This document shows positions 32,423 through 43,115 of a stretch of DNA of 64,000 nt, piece by piece. Below the pieces are notes generated by a model that searched no databases, was not told where the DNA came from, and was given only the letters and a program-made list of their open reading frames with translations. Both the position numbers and the translations under genes were made by a program. Source of the DNA: Gnetum montanum (taxonomy: Eukaryota > Streptophyta > Gnetopsida > Gnetales > Gnetaceae); contig MNCI01003893.1 in assembly GCA_015680685.1 (NCBI GenBank), positions 289,340 through 353,339 of the forward strand, in the 5' to 3' direction. The stretch's first letter is position 1. Every line of letters starts with the position of its first letter.

Positions 32423-35366
32423 TGTTGTTACATTTATACCATTTGATGGACAAGATTTTATAAGATAATGTTGAGAACCAAATTACCCAATTTAAATTTT
32501 TAATGATGATTAGAAGATAAGAATTAGATTATTTATTTCAAAGGACAATAGTGAGAAGTTGGTTCTTACATTGCATCAGTTTATCAGTTTTAGATTTAGA
32601 TTTAGATTGCATCAGTTTTAGTTTTAGATTTAGTTTTAGATTTAGATTGCATCAGTTTATTAGTTTTAGATTTATCAGTTTATCAATTTATCAGTTTTAG
32701 ATTTATCTTATTAAAATTTGTTTCAAAGAAAGATGATGATAAAAAACAAAATAGATAAATTTGTGCATCCATTTTCCCTAAAAATTATGTAAGAATTTCT
32801 TCGAAAAAATTATATGTAATTGCACCACATAAAGACCCATTGTTATGCTATGTGGCCATTGTAACTCATAATGCCGTGTTCAATCTACAATGGCTTTCGA
32901 ATGATGGGAAAAAAAAAAAGGTTTAGTTGTTGAGTTGAAGATCCTAAACTAAAAAAAAAAGAGAAAATATCTAGTTTAAAGGCTGAAGTAGCATTTGATG
33001 AATTTTGCCAAATCAAGACCATAACTTCAATACAAAGTTAGCAAAATTAACAAGATTCTTTTTAAACAGTGGTTGAAAAATTTCGCAAAATTGTCTAAAA
33101 ACTCATCATTATTTCGGAAAGGAAAAAGCATGGCAATATGAACTGCAATAGCAATTAATAGGATGGAATAAAATTTCAAAATTTTCAAAAGAGCACAAGC
33201 CCTACAACTCATGAAAGAAGAATATCTAAATGAAATTGATGTTACAGAGAAAAAATAAGCATGCCAAACCTACAACTATTTTAGACATAAGAAATTTGGC
33301 TTCACATTAAAAATTAAAAGAAGCCCTCACCTATCATTATATTAAAAGTGCAAGTTCAAGAACCCTAAGCAAAGGGTATCCATCATAGCAAATCTCTTCA
33401 TAGCAATGTTGGAAATTTTAATGACAACACCTCTTCAACTGCAACTGCTCATTTCACCATATAAAGGGTCACACAGCTATAGGGTACTAGTGTGGTGGGA
33501 ACTAAAGGAGGGTTTGAATCTACAATTCCTTATTTGACATCATCAGTGGCCATTTTGAAGTAGCACCAAGTGGAATAGTGATTGTAGAGACTGGGAACAA
33601 TGCCGACAGGAGTGTCATGCTTGTAGAACCTCATCAATAGGATCTAGAAGTGGAAGCAGGGGATGTAAGATGCACACGAACCATGCATGACAAAGGTAGC
33701 ATGATAATAGGCATGATAGCCACGAAGCCTACACACTCGTGTAAAGGCACACCAAATGTGAACTTGCGCATATTAAAGCCACATGGCCTTAAATAATAAT
33801 TTTATTTAAAAATAAATTATTACAAGCAAAAACTTATAGTTTATTTGAATTATAACTGGTAATTTTAAAAAGGAAGGTTTATGGTTTAAAAAGGGATGAA
33901 TTTATAATCATTTGATAAATATAACTTTAGTTTCCATGGGAGCTAAAATTTTCCATGGAAGTTATAAATAGATGTCCTTGATATTTGTAAGATTGTAATT
34001 ATCAAGAAGACAATTCCCAACTATGGCTTGATTTTCTCATAACTCCTTATAGAAGTTATAAGAAGTTAGTTATGAATAAGTTCCTTAGATATTTGATATT
34101 TACCTTAACCTTCAATGACGATTGTAACTACCATGAAGTCACTATAAAAAGACTTCAAAGGTAGAATAAAGAGCGAGGGGAGGCATAGAAAAAGAAGATA
34201 TTTTAAAGAATATTGAAGATTGTAAAAAGCTTGGATTGTTAAAGATATTAATTCAGTTGCTTTGTTTTAATCCTATGAGTCCTTTTCTTTTCATTTTGTT
34301 TTAGTTCTAATGGTCTAGATAGTAATGTGCTTAGCATTTAAATTTGGGATTTTCTTGATTGTTCTTATAGCTTTGTTTTGCACAATATTAGACTTCTATT
34401 AAGGTTAGCCATATAAGAACTTATGTTATCTTAGAAAAGTATCTTGAGCAATTTAATAGTAATGTCTTATTAAAATTGCCTATTTGAGTTTAGAGGATCT
34501 AGAAAGTCTTTGATACTTTGGCTTGTTTGAAATAGATTCATTTTTCTAAAGTTTATTCCCTTGGAATTCTAATTTTAAAATTGTTAAATTTTTTTGCTAG
34601 TTCTATTGTTTGCAATTCTTGACAATTGTTAACTAGCCAAACAAAAGCTTATACTAGTGATTTACAAAGAAGTTTGGTAGTGAATAAGATTTTCTTTTAC
34701 GAAATTGCTTGTCGGGCTCAGAAGGTTTGGGCAATTTTTAAAACTTATATTGAGTTGGAATAGCTTTATTGCAAAGTATTTCATCATGTTCAATTTATCT
34801 TGCCTAAATGTTTGAGATTTACAAAAATCTACTTTCTTTTCTTTTCTCTTTGTAAAGCCCATTGAATTTCACTCTATTTCTAGTTTGCTTCTAGAATTTT
34901 CTCTCTAGGGGAAACTAGGAGTAGATTGGCAGAATTGTGCTCAACCATTTTTATGAAATTTTATGTGTTTCAAGTGGCATACTATAGAGGGTATATAAAC
35001 TCAGTGATTTGACAAAATAGGAATCTTTAATAACTCACAGTATTTGACAAAGTTAGCTGAATTTTTTTATGATAGCCATTTACAGTTTCATACACGATCC
35101 TAAGAATTTCAACATTCACAAAAACAAACACATACTCACATTTAGTTTGTTTCATAACCACTAAGTTTATTCAAAGGTATCTAGGCCTTGGTGTTGCTAG
35201 AAGACCAGCAAGCACCTAAACCCTATTTTGAGGAATACCTTCATTTCCTGTGATCCTAGGTCATGAGATCGAGGGCCCAATATTGATGGTCCTAAATAGA
35301 TGCCAATAGTTCTTAGTGTAATTTGTCACCAAATTTTGTAACCCTAATAGTCTTAGCATGCCGACA
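32423..35366 (+). repeat. Z+ 5' LTR
   Basis: About 2944 bases, starting TGTTGTTAC and ending CCGACA (degraded mirror of TGTTG). It matches the Z+ 3' LTR (59087 onward) and the Z- LTR (55356-56550). A TTTAGATTTAGATT low-complexity stretch is at 32590-32705. TATA-like CTATAAAAAG at 34143-34152 precedes the presumed start site. No gene is seen inside. Confidence 0.7.
34143..34152 (+). promoter_or_regulatory. TATA box of Z+ LTR
   Basis: CTATAAAAAG lies about 1.7 kb into the LTR and just before the region that matches the other Z copies. It is the likely start of the transcribed R-U5 part. Confidence 0.45.
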
Positions 35367-35373
35367 GTTCTTT

Positions 35374-35390
35374 TGGTGCTAGAAGGAGGG
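35374..35390 (+). other. Primer-binding-site-like sequence of Z+
   Basis: TGGTGCTAGAAGGAGGG stands seven bases after the LTR end and is conserved at the matching place in Z- (55332-55348, minus). The tRNA was not assigned with confidence. A diverged second copy of the LTR end plus this motif follows at about 35440-35480. Confidence 0.5.
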
Positions 35391-35744
35391 TAGAACATTT
35401 GTTACCTAAGTTAACAATTTATCACATTCAAAGAGATCAATAGTCCTAGCACACCAACAGTTCTTTTGTCACTAGGAGGGCTTGAAAGAAAAGTAGTTAT
35501 TATTTGAGTTGATAACCAAACAAGGTTAAAAGTTTAGAACATTTCAAAAGTTTTAAAGAATTCTCTTATCTTAAGACTGATTATTCATTAGAAAAAGAAT
35601 AGAAGAAGGTTACTGAGTTTGGGGTAAGTAGTTCAGTAAAAAAATAGAAAGATAAAGAGATGAACTCTTCTATTTGGTTTATTAGTCTATAAGAGAAGGT
35701 CAAAGAAGTGTAAGAGTTTAACAATCAAAAGGAATTTTAATAGT

Positions 35745-36887
35745 ATGGAAAATATTTGGCAAAGTGTTACAGCATTAGGATTTCAAAATTACAACAATAT
35801 TCCTAAGGAAGTTTACAAATATTTTCCTGAGCATTTTATTTCTTGAAAAGCTTACTTGACTGAATAATACATTCACGTATTTGAGTTAGCTTTAGCTCAT
35901 GCAAATGATCAACACCAAGACCAAGCTTGTAGGTTATTTATAGCAGATTTGAAAGATATGGCTTAAATTTGGTATTCAAACTTGCTAAGAAATAGTATTA
36001 CAAGTTGGGATGATTTGAAAAATCCTTTCTTAGCCTAGCTTGGTAATCAATTAGATTAAAAAAAATTGTACTATGGGCTAGTACAAGCTAAGCAAGGAGT
36101 TAAAGAGTGAATTAGAGATTTCAATTTTAAATTTCAACATATTTGCAGGCTCTTTCAAAGACAATATAGAGCATCAAACAAAATGCTTAGAGATATTTAT
36201 CTTAAGGCTATAAATCCCAATATTTCAATTTGGTTGAGAATAACTCCAAACTTGATAACATTGAATGACTACTTTAGTGAGGCTATACAATTAGAAAAAC
36301 AATTGAACCTGAACAATGAAGAGATCATCACAACTCAAAAAATAGAAGAAAAAATTATGATTCTTGTGCAAGATTTTACTCAACTTAAACAATTGATAGG
36401 GCTATCTCATATTAAAATAGGGTAAGAGTTAGAAAGCAGAGAATCTAATAAGGGACAGTTAATGAAAGATTTATCCCACAAAGTAGTGAAATTAGAAAAA
36501 TCTTTGGTGAAAGTTAAAATCAAGAAAGAAAAGAAAAATAGAAAATATGAACATCAAGATACTAAGTTAGTAGAAGATGAGGATGAAAATGATCTTGCTA
36601 TGCCTAAATTCCTTTATATCAAATCAAATAATGAGATATCTAATGTTCATTATGCAAGCAAATCTTCTAACAATGGATCTAGTAATACCTCTTCTCTATC
36701 AAGTTCTGAAGAGGATATATCACTAGATGAAGAGTGTAATAAAAATAAGAAAATGGATATAATCTTTAATCAAAAGAAAGGTTACCTACTTCCAAGCCTC
36801 CAAATGTCATTTCTGATCCATCTACTAAGAGAAAGGTTTTTGAACCAAGTAGAAGAGAGAAAAGTAAAAATAAAGAAGATCAAGTAG
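35745..36887 (+). pseudogene. gag: Z+ gag
   Basis: Starts MENIWQSVTALGFQNYN, shared with Z- gag (MANPWQRVTSLGFQNYN). A retrotrans_gag-type domain follows (IWYSNLLRNSITSWDDL, YGLVQAKQGVKE, FQHICRLFQRQYR). After that come LITLNDYFSEAIQLEKQLNL and an acidic/Lys/Ser-rich tail. No zinc knuckle is seen. The frame is continuous to 36887 apart from several stops. It would form the particle. Confidence 0.75.
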
Positions 36888-37019
36888 AGCAAAGAACTCA
36901 AAATCAAGCATTTAATAAATGGATCTTAAATATGTCAAAGCCAATATCATCATATATCAATTGTTACAGATAGGAGATCAGCTAAGAAAATCTTTAGAGC
37001 TTATTAAAGGTAAAAAGAA

Positions 37020-37330
37020 AGTTGGAGAATCAGAGTTAAGCTATGTATCTAACATTGATAAGATAACAAAAACTAGCTATGATTGTACTCTTGATAAAGA
37101 AGCTCCTACTTTTCTTTTGATAATGAAGTTAAAAGACAAATACCTTCCTAATTTTTCAGTTGATTCTAGAGCTACATCTACTATTATGTCATTATCTATA
37201 TGTAAAAAAGTAGGTTTGACTCCTGAAAAATCCAATAAAAAGATCGCTTAAGTAGATAAAAGTAGGGTGAAGATTGTGGGTTAGCTACCAAATTTTCTAT
37301 TGGAAATCACTTCTAAAACTTGTATAAAAA
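37020..37330 (+). pseudogene. pol: Z+ aspartic protease
   Basis: The frame gives PTFLLIMKLKDKYLPNFSV and then VDSRATSTIMSLSICKKVGL. The retroviral-type active site is normally DSGA, and Gly is Arg here, so the copy is inactive. The same region in Z- reads VNFGATSAIMPLSI, where Asp is Asn. A frame change follows near 37250. Confidence 0.75.
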
Positions 37331-37469
37331 GTAAAGTGACTATTCAAGTAGTAGATATACCAAATTCACATAGTCTTTTATTAAGTAGAAGTTGGAGTAA
37401 GAATTTCTCAAGTTACATTTCAACAAATTATTTTCATATGTGGCTACCTTGGAATGGGGAGCTAGATCA

Positions 37470-37487
37470 TATATATATATATATATA
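37470..37487. repeat. (AT)n microsatellite
   Basis: A short AT run inside Z+ between protease and RNase H. It is not seen in the matching part of Z- and is probably a local expansion. Confidence 0.8.
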
Positions 37488-37591
37488 GTGAACTTTTGTT
37501 GATGGAAAACATAACTTTGAATGGGAAGAATAAAGTTGTTGGAAGAAGAGTTTTTGAATCCAAAATTTGAACACTTTAAGAAGTTTGTAAC

Positions 37592-38090
37592 TTGGAAAAA
37601 GAAAACGTTCAAGACAAGAGCAAATGGAAATTATATTTTGAAGGGTCTTGTAACTCCAAAGGTGCAGGAGTTGGAGTAGTTCTAGTAAAAAATAATTTCC
37701 TAGAAATATTCAAGGTAATTCATTTATCTTTTCCTTGCATGAATAACAAGGCAGAATATGAAGCTTTAGGTATTGGAATTAAAATGACATTCGAAATGGA
37801 AATCAAGGTAATAACCATAAAAGAAGATTCAAGATTGATTTGTGAACAAGTCAAGGGAAATTATGAGATCAAAAGTTCATTCTTATGACCTTATAAACAA
37901 CTTATTTGCAAAATGTTGGGTTAGTTTCATTGTTATAAAATAGAACATATAGGTAGAAAGGACAATTAGATAGCAGATGATTTAGCAAAGCCAGCTTCAA
38001 CATTAGATGTGAAAAAGTTAGAAAAATACAAAGGAGTAGTAATTGAATGTGAAAATCAGTCATCAATACTAGATAACATAAAACATTACT
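37592..38090 (+). pseudogene. pol: Z+ RNase H domain placed between protease and RT
   Basis: The order of motifs is that of an RNase H: KWKLYFEGSCNSKGAGVG (first acidic, here Glu for Asp), NKAEYEALGIGI (catalytic Glu), KEDSRLICEQVKG (Asp), then HIGRKDN and IADDLAK (final Asp), with a stop between the last two. AEYEAL and RxDNxxAD are typical of the additional plant/archaeal-type RNase H of Tat elements. It lies upstream of RT, after the protease, and Z- has the same order. Z- also has an ordinary RNase H after RT, so the family has two. Confidence 0.75.
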
Positions 38091-38429
38091 AAGTATTTGA
38101 AGATGGTTACTAAGTACTCAGATTTATGAAGAAGAAGTAAGAATTCGAAAGTTAGATCAGACTAGAGGTAGCATCAAGTTCTAAGTATAATTTGATTCCC
38201 AAAAAGGTGAACAACTATGAACATGAGTTTAGTAAAAATAAATTCACAGGGAAAAATATACAGAATTTTGATGGTCAAGCTTATGAAACAGTGAATCTTA
38301 GATCTACCAAGATACCAAAGATATTAAATGTCATAGAGGAAGATAACTCAATTTTTAGGTAAAATTTGTTATTACTATTAAAGAATAGCCTATAGAATTT
38401 TGCTTAATCTTATGATGATCTTAAAGCTT

Positions 38430-38902
38430 TTAGAATAGGTGTGATGAAACATAAAATTCCTTTAATAGAAGGTTGTAAGATAGTTAAACAAAAGCAAAGG
38501 AAATTTAATCCATCATTTGAACCAGCTATGGAAGTTGAAATTAAAAAGTTAGTGTAAGCTCAAATCATATATTGAGTTCGATATTCTACATGGCTTGCTA
38601 ATCTCGTCCCAGTAGGAAAGAAGAATGGTGATATTAGGATTTGTGTGGATTTTAGAAATTGGAATGAAGCATTTGAAAAATATAAGTACCCACTCCCTAA
38701 AATTGATGAAATGTTGATCAAAGTATCAGGATGTTAAACATACTCTTTCCTAGATGGATTTTCAAGCTATAATCAAATTATGGTGGATAAGGATGATAGG
38801 TATAAAAAAATATTTATCACTAAATGGGAGGAATTTTCTTACAAAAGAATGTCATTTGGATTATAAAATGTTGAAGCTACATTCCAAAGAGTAATGGACT
38901 TT
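38430..38902 (+). pseudogene. pol: Z+ reverse transcriptase, N-terminal part
   Basis: The frame shows KQRKFNPSFEPAMEVEIKKL, STWLANLVPVGKKNG, RICVDFRNWNEA, YPLPKIDEMLI, YSFLDGFSSYNQIMV and EEFSYKRMSFGL, then FQRVMDF. It breaks at 38902, before the YLDD box that Z- still has. Several stops are present. Confidence 0.8.
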
Positions 38903-39107
38903 CATGAAAGTTGCCCTAAACATTGGAATGTATAGAAAGTCCACCAGTGAGAAATTTAAACTCATCTAAAAGCTAAAGTAAGAAAGGGATTTCACTAGAT
39001 GCTCCATAGGCAGTTGCCTTACAATAGGCTCTCAATACATGCTTTGGACAACATCCTATAACATATGGGATAAAAGGCCTTCTTATTGCCCTATCTCCAA
39101 GAACCAT
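38902..39107 (-). pseudogene. Z- ORF3, small ORF downstream of IN
   Basis: From ATG 39107 the frame gives MVLGDRAIRRPFIPYVIGCC, then PKHVLRAYCKATAYGASSEI and, after a stop, LLDEFKFLTGG. Alignment with the Z+ ORF3 (58368) is clear across about 65 residues (RRPFI, CKATA, GASS, DEF.FLTG). A minus-strand TATATAAGG is at 39193-39200, about 90 bases ahead of the ATG, matching the layout in Z+. I do not recognise the protein. Confidence 0.6.
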
Positions 39108-39800
39108 TTTTACCTCACAGTTAAACACTTCCTTGCTTTTCCACTTAAAACTGAAATCAAAAAATGATGCATTTGCAAGAAATTTACATCTCCTTATATA
39201 GTGAAAGGTAAATTTGAAATTATTACCAATTCTACTAACCAACTTTGTCACTTAGCCAAAATTCATTTAATTTCATAATCACATGGTTGGTTAATTCAAA
39301 TTCCACTATTTGGTTGTTGAAATTAATTCACCACTATGTAGTTATCTAACCATCACTTTCACTTACACTCATCACAAGTAATGATTACTTTGGATAATAT
39401 AAGTTTAATAATTAAACTAACACATTATATTAAATATTTTAACTAGTACTTTAACTTATACATGTTGTAATACTGTTATATAGACTTATTTAAGCATACA
39501 TATAGTGTATATATTTATAGTTAAGTATTATATAAGTCTATATATTTTCTATTACTAAAAATTACATATTAAATTCTATATATAAAGGTTTGTTACTTAC
39601 TACTATTATGTATTCTAAATATTATTATAGTTACCTACAAATATATACTACTATATTCTATACATATATTAATTTATAAATATAGATTTAAGCTGTAGAT
39701 AATTGTTAAAAATAATGTTTTATATGCAAAACATTAAATGAAAGTTGTAACTCTATCACATCTAGCATTGATAATTTGTAAGTCTCCTCCAATAATTATT
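39108..39800 (-). other. Z- region between IN and ORF3
   Basis: Very AT-rich, without a gene. The part nearest ORF3 (to about 39440) matches Z+ 57990-58367, including repeated AACYACATAGTGG-type motifs and the TATA box. The rest (39440-39790) has no visible counterpart in Z+. Confidence 0.5.
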
Positions 39801-40820
39801 TCTTGATCTAAAATGGACCAGTACATATCATCGAAAACTTATTTGGCTTTTTCATATTCCATAATAATACAAGATCACTAACTTTAAAAGTTCTTTTCAA
39901 AGCCTTTTTGTTGAACCACCTTTTGACTTGAGAAGCATTCTTTATTAAATTATCTTTAGCTCTATCCATTTTGACTTCTCTTTTAATGAGCAAAGTCATG
40001 AAACTTCGATCTTTATTAGTTTTCTCATTATTCTTTTGCACAAAACCTAAGGTGAAACTTATAATCTTGTTTGTAATCCTTTCAGGTAGACTGTAGAACA
40101 AATTATAAGCTGACGTTCCAATAGCAAATTGTAAATAATCAATCCAATTTCTTGGATTTCCATCCATTGACTTTTTAATGTAGGAAATAAGCTTTTTATT
40201 TGTAGATTCAACTAAGTCATCCCCTTGAAGATAATAATTCGAAGAAGAAAATAGAAAGATGGCTTTTTCTTATGCCCACATTTTAAACTCTTGAGATTAA
40301 AAAGCAGGTCCATTATTAGATACTAAGACTTCAGGTAGATCAAAATGACTTAAGATCTAATCTTCTAAGAACTTAATCACATCTTATGTTGAACTTTTTC
40401 TTAGAGCCTTTGCTTTGGACCATTTGGTAAAGTAATTGGTAACCATGAGAATAAACTTATGTCCTACTCTTGAAGGAGTAATTGTACCAATAAAATCTAA
40501 GTCCCATTGCTAAAATGTTCTATTCACAATTATCGATTTTAAAGGAGCTCTAGCCTTTTTGATATTTGGTCCATGAATTTGAAATTTGTAACATCTTTGA
40601 ATTTTTGAGCTAATATCTTGGTACATACTAGACCAATAAAAACCATAATGGAGTATATGTTACATACTGGACTTAGGAGATTCATAAAATAAATTAGAAC
40701 GATCATGATATTGTTCTAAGATAGGATCAATTTGATCATCATGAACACATTACAGCAAAACCCCTTAAAGATCCTTTCTATATAAAACCCCATCTTTAAT
40801 CACAAATTTATTCTTTTGAT
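39800..40820 (-). pseudogene. pol: Z- integrase
   Basis: The core has VTNYFTKW and VSNNGPAF, where each catalytic Asp has become Asn, and LVESTNKKL with the third acidic residue. The C-terminal part is well kept at 40167-39808 (WFNKKALKRTFKVSDLVLLW). The N-terminal zinc-binding region is at about 40560-40800. The protein is inactive from the two Asp losses and stops. Confidence 0.8.
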
Positions 40821-40904
40821 TTTTTTGAAGAAAGCTCTCAATAAACTTGCACTTAAGTTATTGGAAACTTTTCATGTATCAAGGAATTCTAGAATTTTGG
40901 CATA

Positions 40905-41256
40905 CTATTTTCCCTCATGAGCCTTAAGCACACATACTTCCTGATCTCTAGCCATTAACTTGGCTAGTCCCAATCCTTTTACAATTTTGCATATGTCCAA
41001 TGATAACCTGAAACTTTGAAGCTTTATGAGCCACTTTCCTCTTTTCAATCCAATTTCATTATGGGCTAAGCATTGTTTGACCACCAGCTTTATTAACATA
41101 ATATGAACTAATGAGTTTTTCAAGTAATATTTAAAATGTTGAAGTGCTTAATAACTGCAAATGCCTATTTCTCTAAGTTTGAATAATTTATCTTTGAACC
41201 TTTCAATTGATACTCAAAGAATTTGATCCGTTCATCTTGACCCTCATATTTTTGAG
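40905..41256 (-). pseudogene. pol: Z- RNase H after RT
   Basis: The reading KINYSNLEK, AVIKHFKYYLKNSLV, then KRGKWLIKLQSFRLSLDICKI matches the standard Ty3/gypsy RNase H that follows RT (pattern YS..EK...AV......YL...V). This is the second RNase H of the element. Confidence 0.7.
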
Positions 41257-41890
41257 TTAAAACAATAGCAACCAAATCATTTGAAGCAAAAGTATATAAC
41301 CAAAAGTCTTCTTTAATTTTGGCTTTACCAAGTATGGATTTTCTTGAATGGCCTTTCTAATTTCTACCAAGGCTTTCTCTAATTCTAGTATTTTCTCCAC
41401 TAGGACATCTTTTTTTAACATATGAATTAGAGGTTTAGTAATTTTGGTGAATCTAGGGATACATTTTTTAACGAAATTTATTTTTCCAAAGAAAGATATA
41501 AGAGAATTTTTACTTGTTGGATGTTCAATGCTTTTTACTACTTGAATTTGAGAGTTATCTATAGAAATTACCTCTTGACAGATCACATAACCTAGTAAAC
41601 TTCCAGATTTAACCCCAAAGATACATTTCTTAGGATTTAATGAAATACCATACTTAAGACATTGGTCAAAAAGTTGTTGAAGATTATCAATATTATCTTC
41701 CTTCCTTTTTGAAAAGATGGTGATATCATCCAAATAAACTACAATAAATTCAACTATTAAGCCTTTAAAGGCTAAATCCATTGTTCTTTAAAAAGTAGCT
41801 TTAGCATTTGACAATTCAAATGGCATTCTTTGGTAAGCAAAAGTTCCTCACTTGGTGATAAATGTTATTTTATATCTATCACCTTTATCT
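41257..41890 (-). pseudogene. pol: Z- reverse transcriptase, C-terminal part
   Basis: Contains FIVVYLDDITIFSK with the catalytic YLDD intact, LNPKKCIFGVKSGSLLGY and the RFTKITKPL block of the thumb and connection. The upstream half lies beyond M4 at 51922-52330. The target duplication ACCAT marks the M4 insertion inside the RT frame. Confidence 0.85.
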
Positions 41891-41895
41891 ACCAT

Positions 41896-42732
41896 TGATG
41901 ATCAATGAGGTATCCCTATGCCCAACCATACGAATTACTAAGGCATTATGTATGATTCGATTGAATTCTGTGGACCTATAGTTATCTCGTACACTAGTTT
42001 TTCTAGGAAGTGAAACGATGTTGAGAATGTTCGTTGTCTTCCCAACTATACTTGTGAGGCTTACGGGTATGGTTTAAGTGTAATTGAGGTATATGAATAT
42101 TCGTCGTTTTATATTTTATGAATGTAATCACCTACAACAAGAATAAGGGTAGAGTAGATTGAAAACTAATGTCTATTGCCTAGCTAACCTAACACAAGTA
42201 ACCACCCCACTTTCCTGGACATATCCTGAACACATATAGCATTGCTAGGCTACCAAACATTAAGTGTTGCTAGGTTACCAAGTACTATACGAATGCTCAA
42301 AGTGGTTGTGCTTGCATTCATTAATTGCTGAAAATAAATTGCTTAATTTAAATGTATTGAAATAAAGAGCAAGAAAGTAAAATGCATTAAAGGAAATATT
42401 AATCTATTCTTAGTGTTGCAAGGATTTCCAAAAGAGTTTATTTTATTCCCATCACACTACTGCACTCAGGTACATCAGTGCTCGAACAAAGAACCGTACA
42501 CACTTTAGACTCCTTCTACAAGCACTTAGAAACTATTCTAACTATGAGGAAAATAAACTGTAAGAGCATCGCTACTCTAACTAAGAATGACCAAACACTT
42601 GCTATCAAAAATTAGAGCCCAAGCATGGTATTTATAGACTTGGGATATACACCTTGATGTCGGACATGTGATGTTGGAGTATGCGACATTGCGTACCCAA
42701 TGTTGGAGTAGATGGCAAACGGTGGTTCATCA
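41896..42732 (-). repeat. M4 3' LTR
   Basis: 837 bases, starting TGATGATCAATGAGG and ending GGTTCATCA. U3 contains CGACAT/ATGTTGG repeats (42658-42712) in place of the GATATCGCG modules of M3. The 5' LTR differs at many sites, mostly transitions, so the insertion is not recent. Confidence 0.9.
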
Positions 42733-42745
42733 TACCTCCATGACT
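42733..42745 (-). other. Polypurine tract of M4
   Basis: It reads AGTCATGGAGGTA on the minus strand, directly before the 3' LTR. Confidence 0.75.
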
Positions 42746-43085
42746 AAATGAAAACTCATCTTTGAGTGAAGAAGAGGAGGAACAAGTTCTTTACAAGATA
42801 ACCTATTAGGTAGGTATGGAATTATTGAATCTCACACAAATTGACTTAGATGAAATAGACATATAGACTTTGAGTGCCCAAGTGTATGGAATTACAATTT
42901 TTACAACATTGGGTGTTCATGAGAAGAGGAGTGAACACCCTAGAAAATATTGACATCTAGCACCTCTTGGTAGCAGAAGAATGAGAGAGAGAGAAGAGAT
43001 CCAACGAGCATGAACAATCCTCATTATGTGGTACTACTACATCATCCTTGGTGAAGATAGTCTTGCTTCCAATCCATGGTTTCCA
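42746..43085 (-). other. M4 3' region without ORF3
   Basis: Holds 3' sequence matching the M1 region downstream of ORF3 (TGTATGGAATTACAATT block) and about 120 bases not assigned. The 2.8-kb ORF3 present in M1, M2 and M5 is missing. The sequence passes from the 3' part directly to the acceptor at 43086. Confidence 0.65.
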
Positions 43086-43115
43086 CTGCAATCACAACAA
43101 AATCATGAATTAGTA
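43086..43115 (-). promoter_or_regulatory. Putative branch point and splice acceptor kept in M4
   Basis: On the minus strand TACTAAT, then 22-24 bases later GATTGCAG, as before ORF3 in M3 and M5, although ORF3 itself is gone. Confidence 0.5.
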
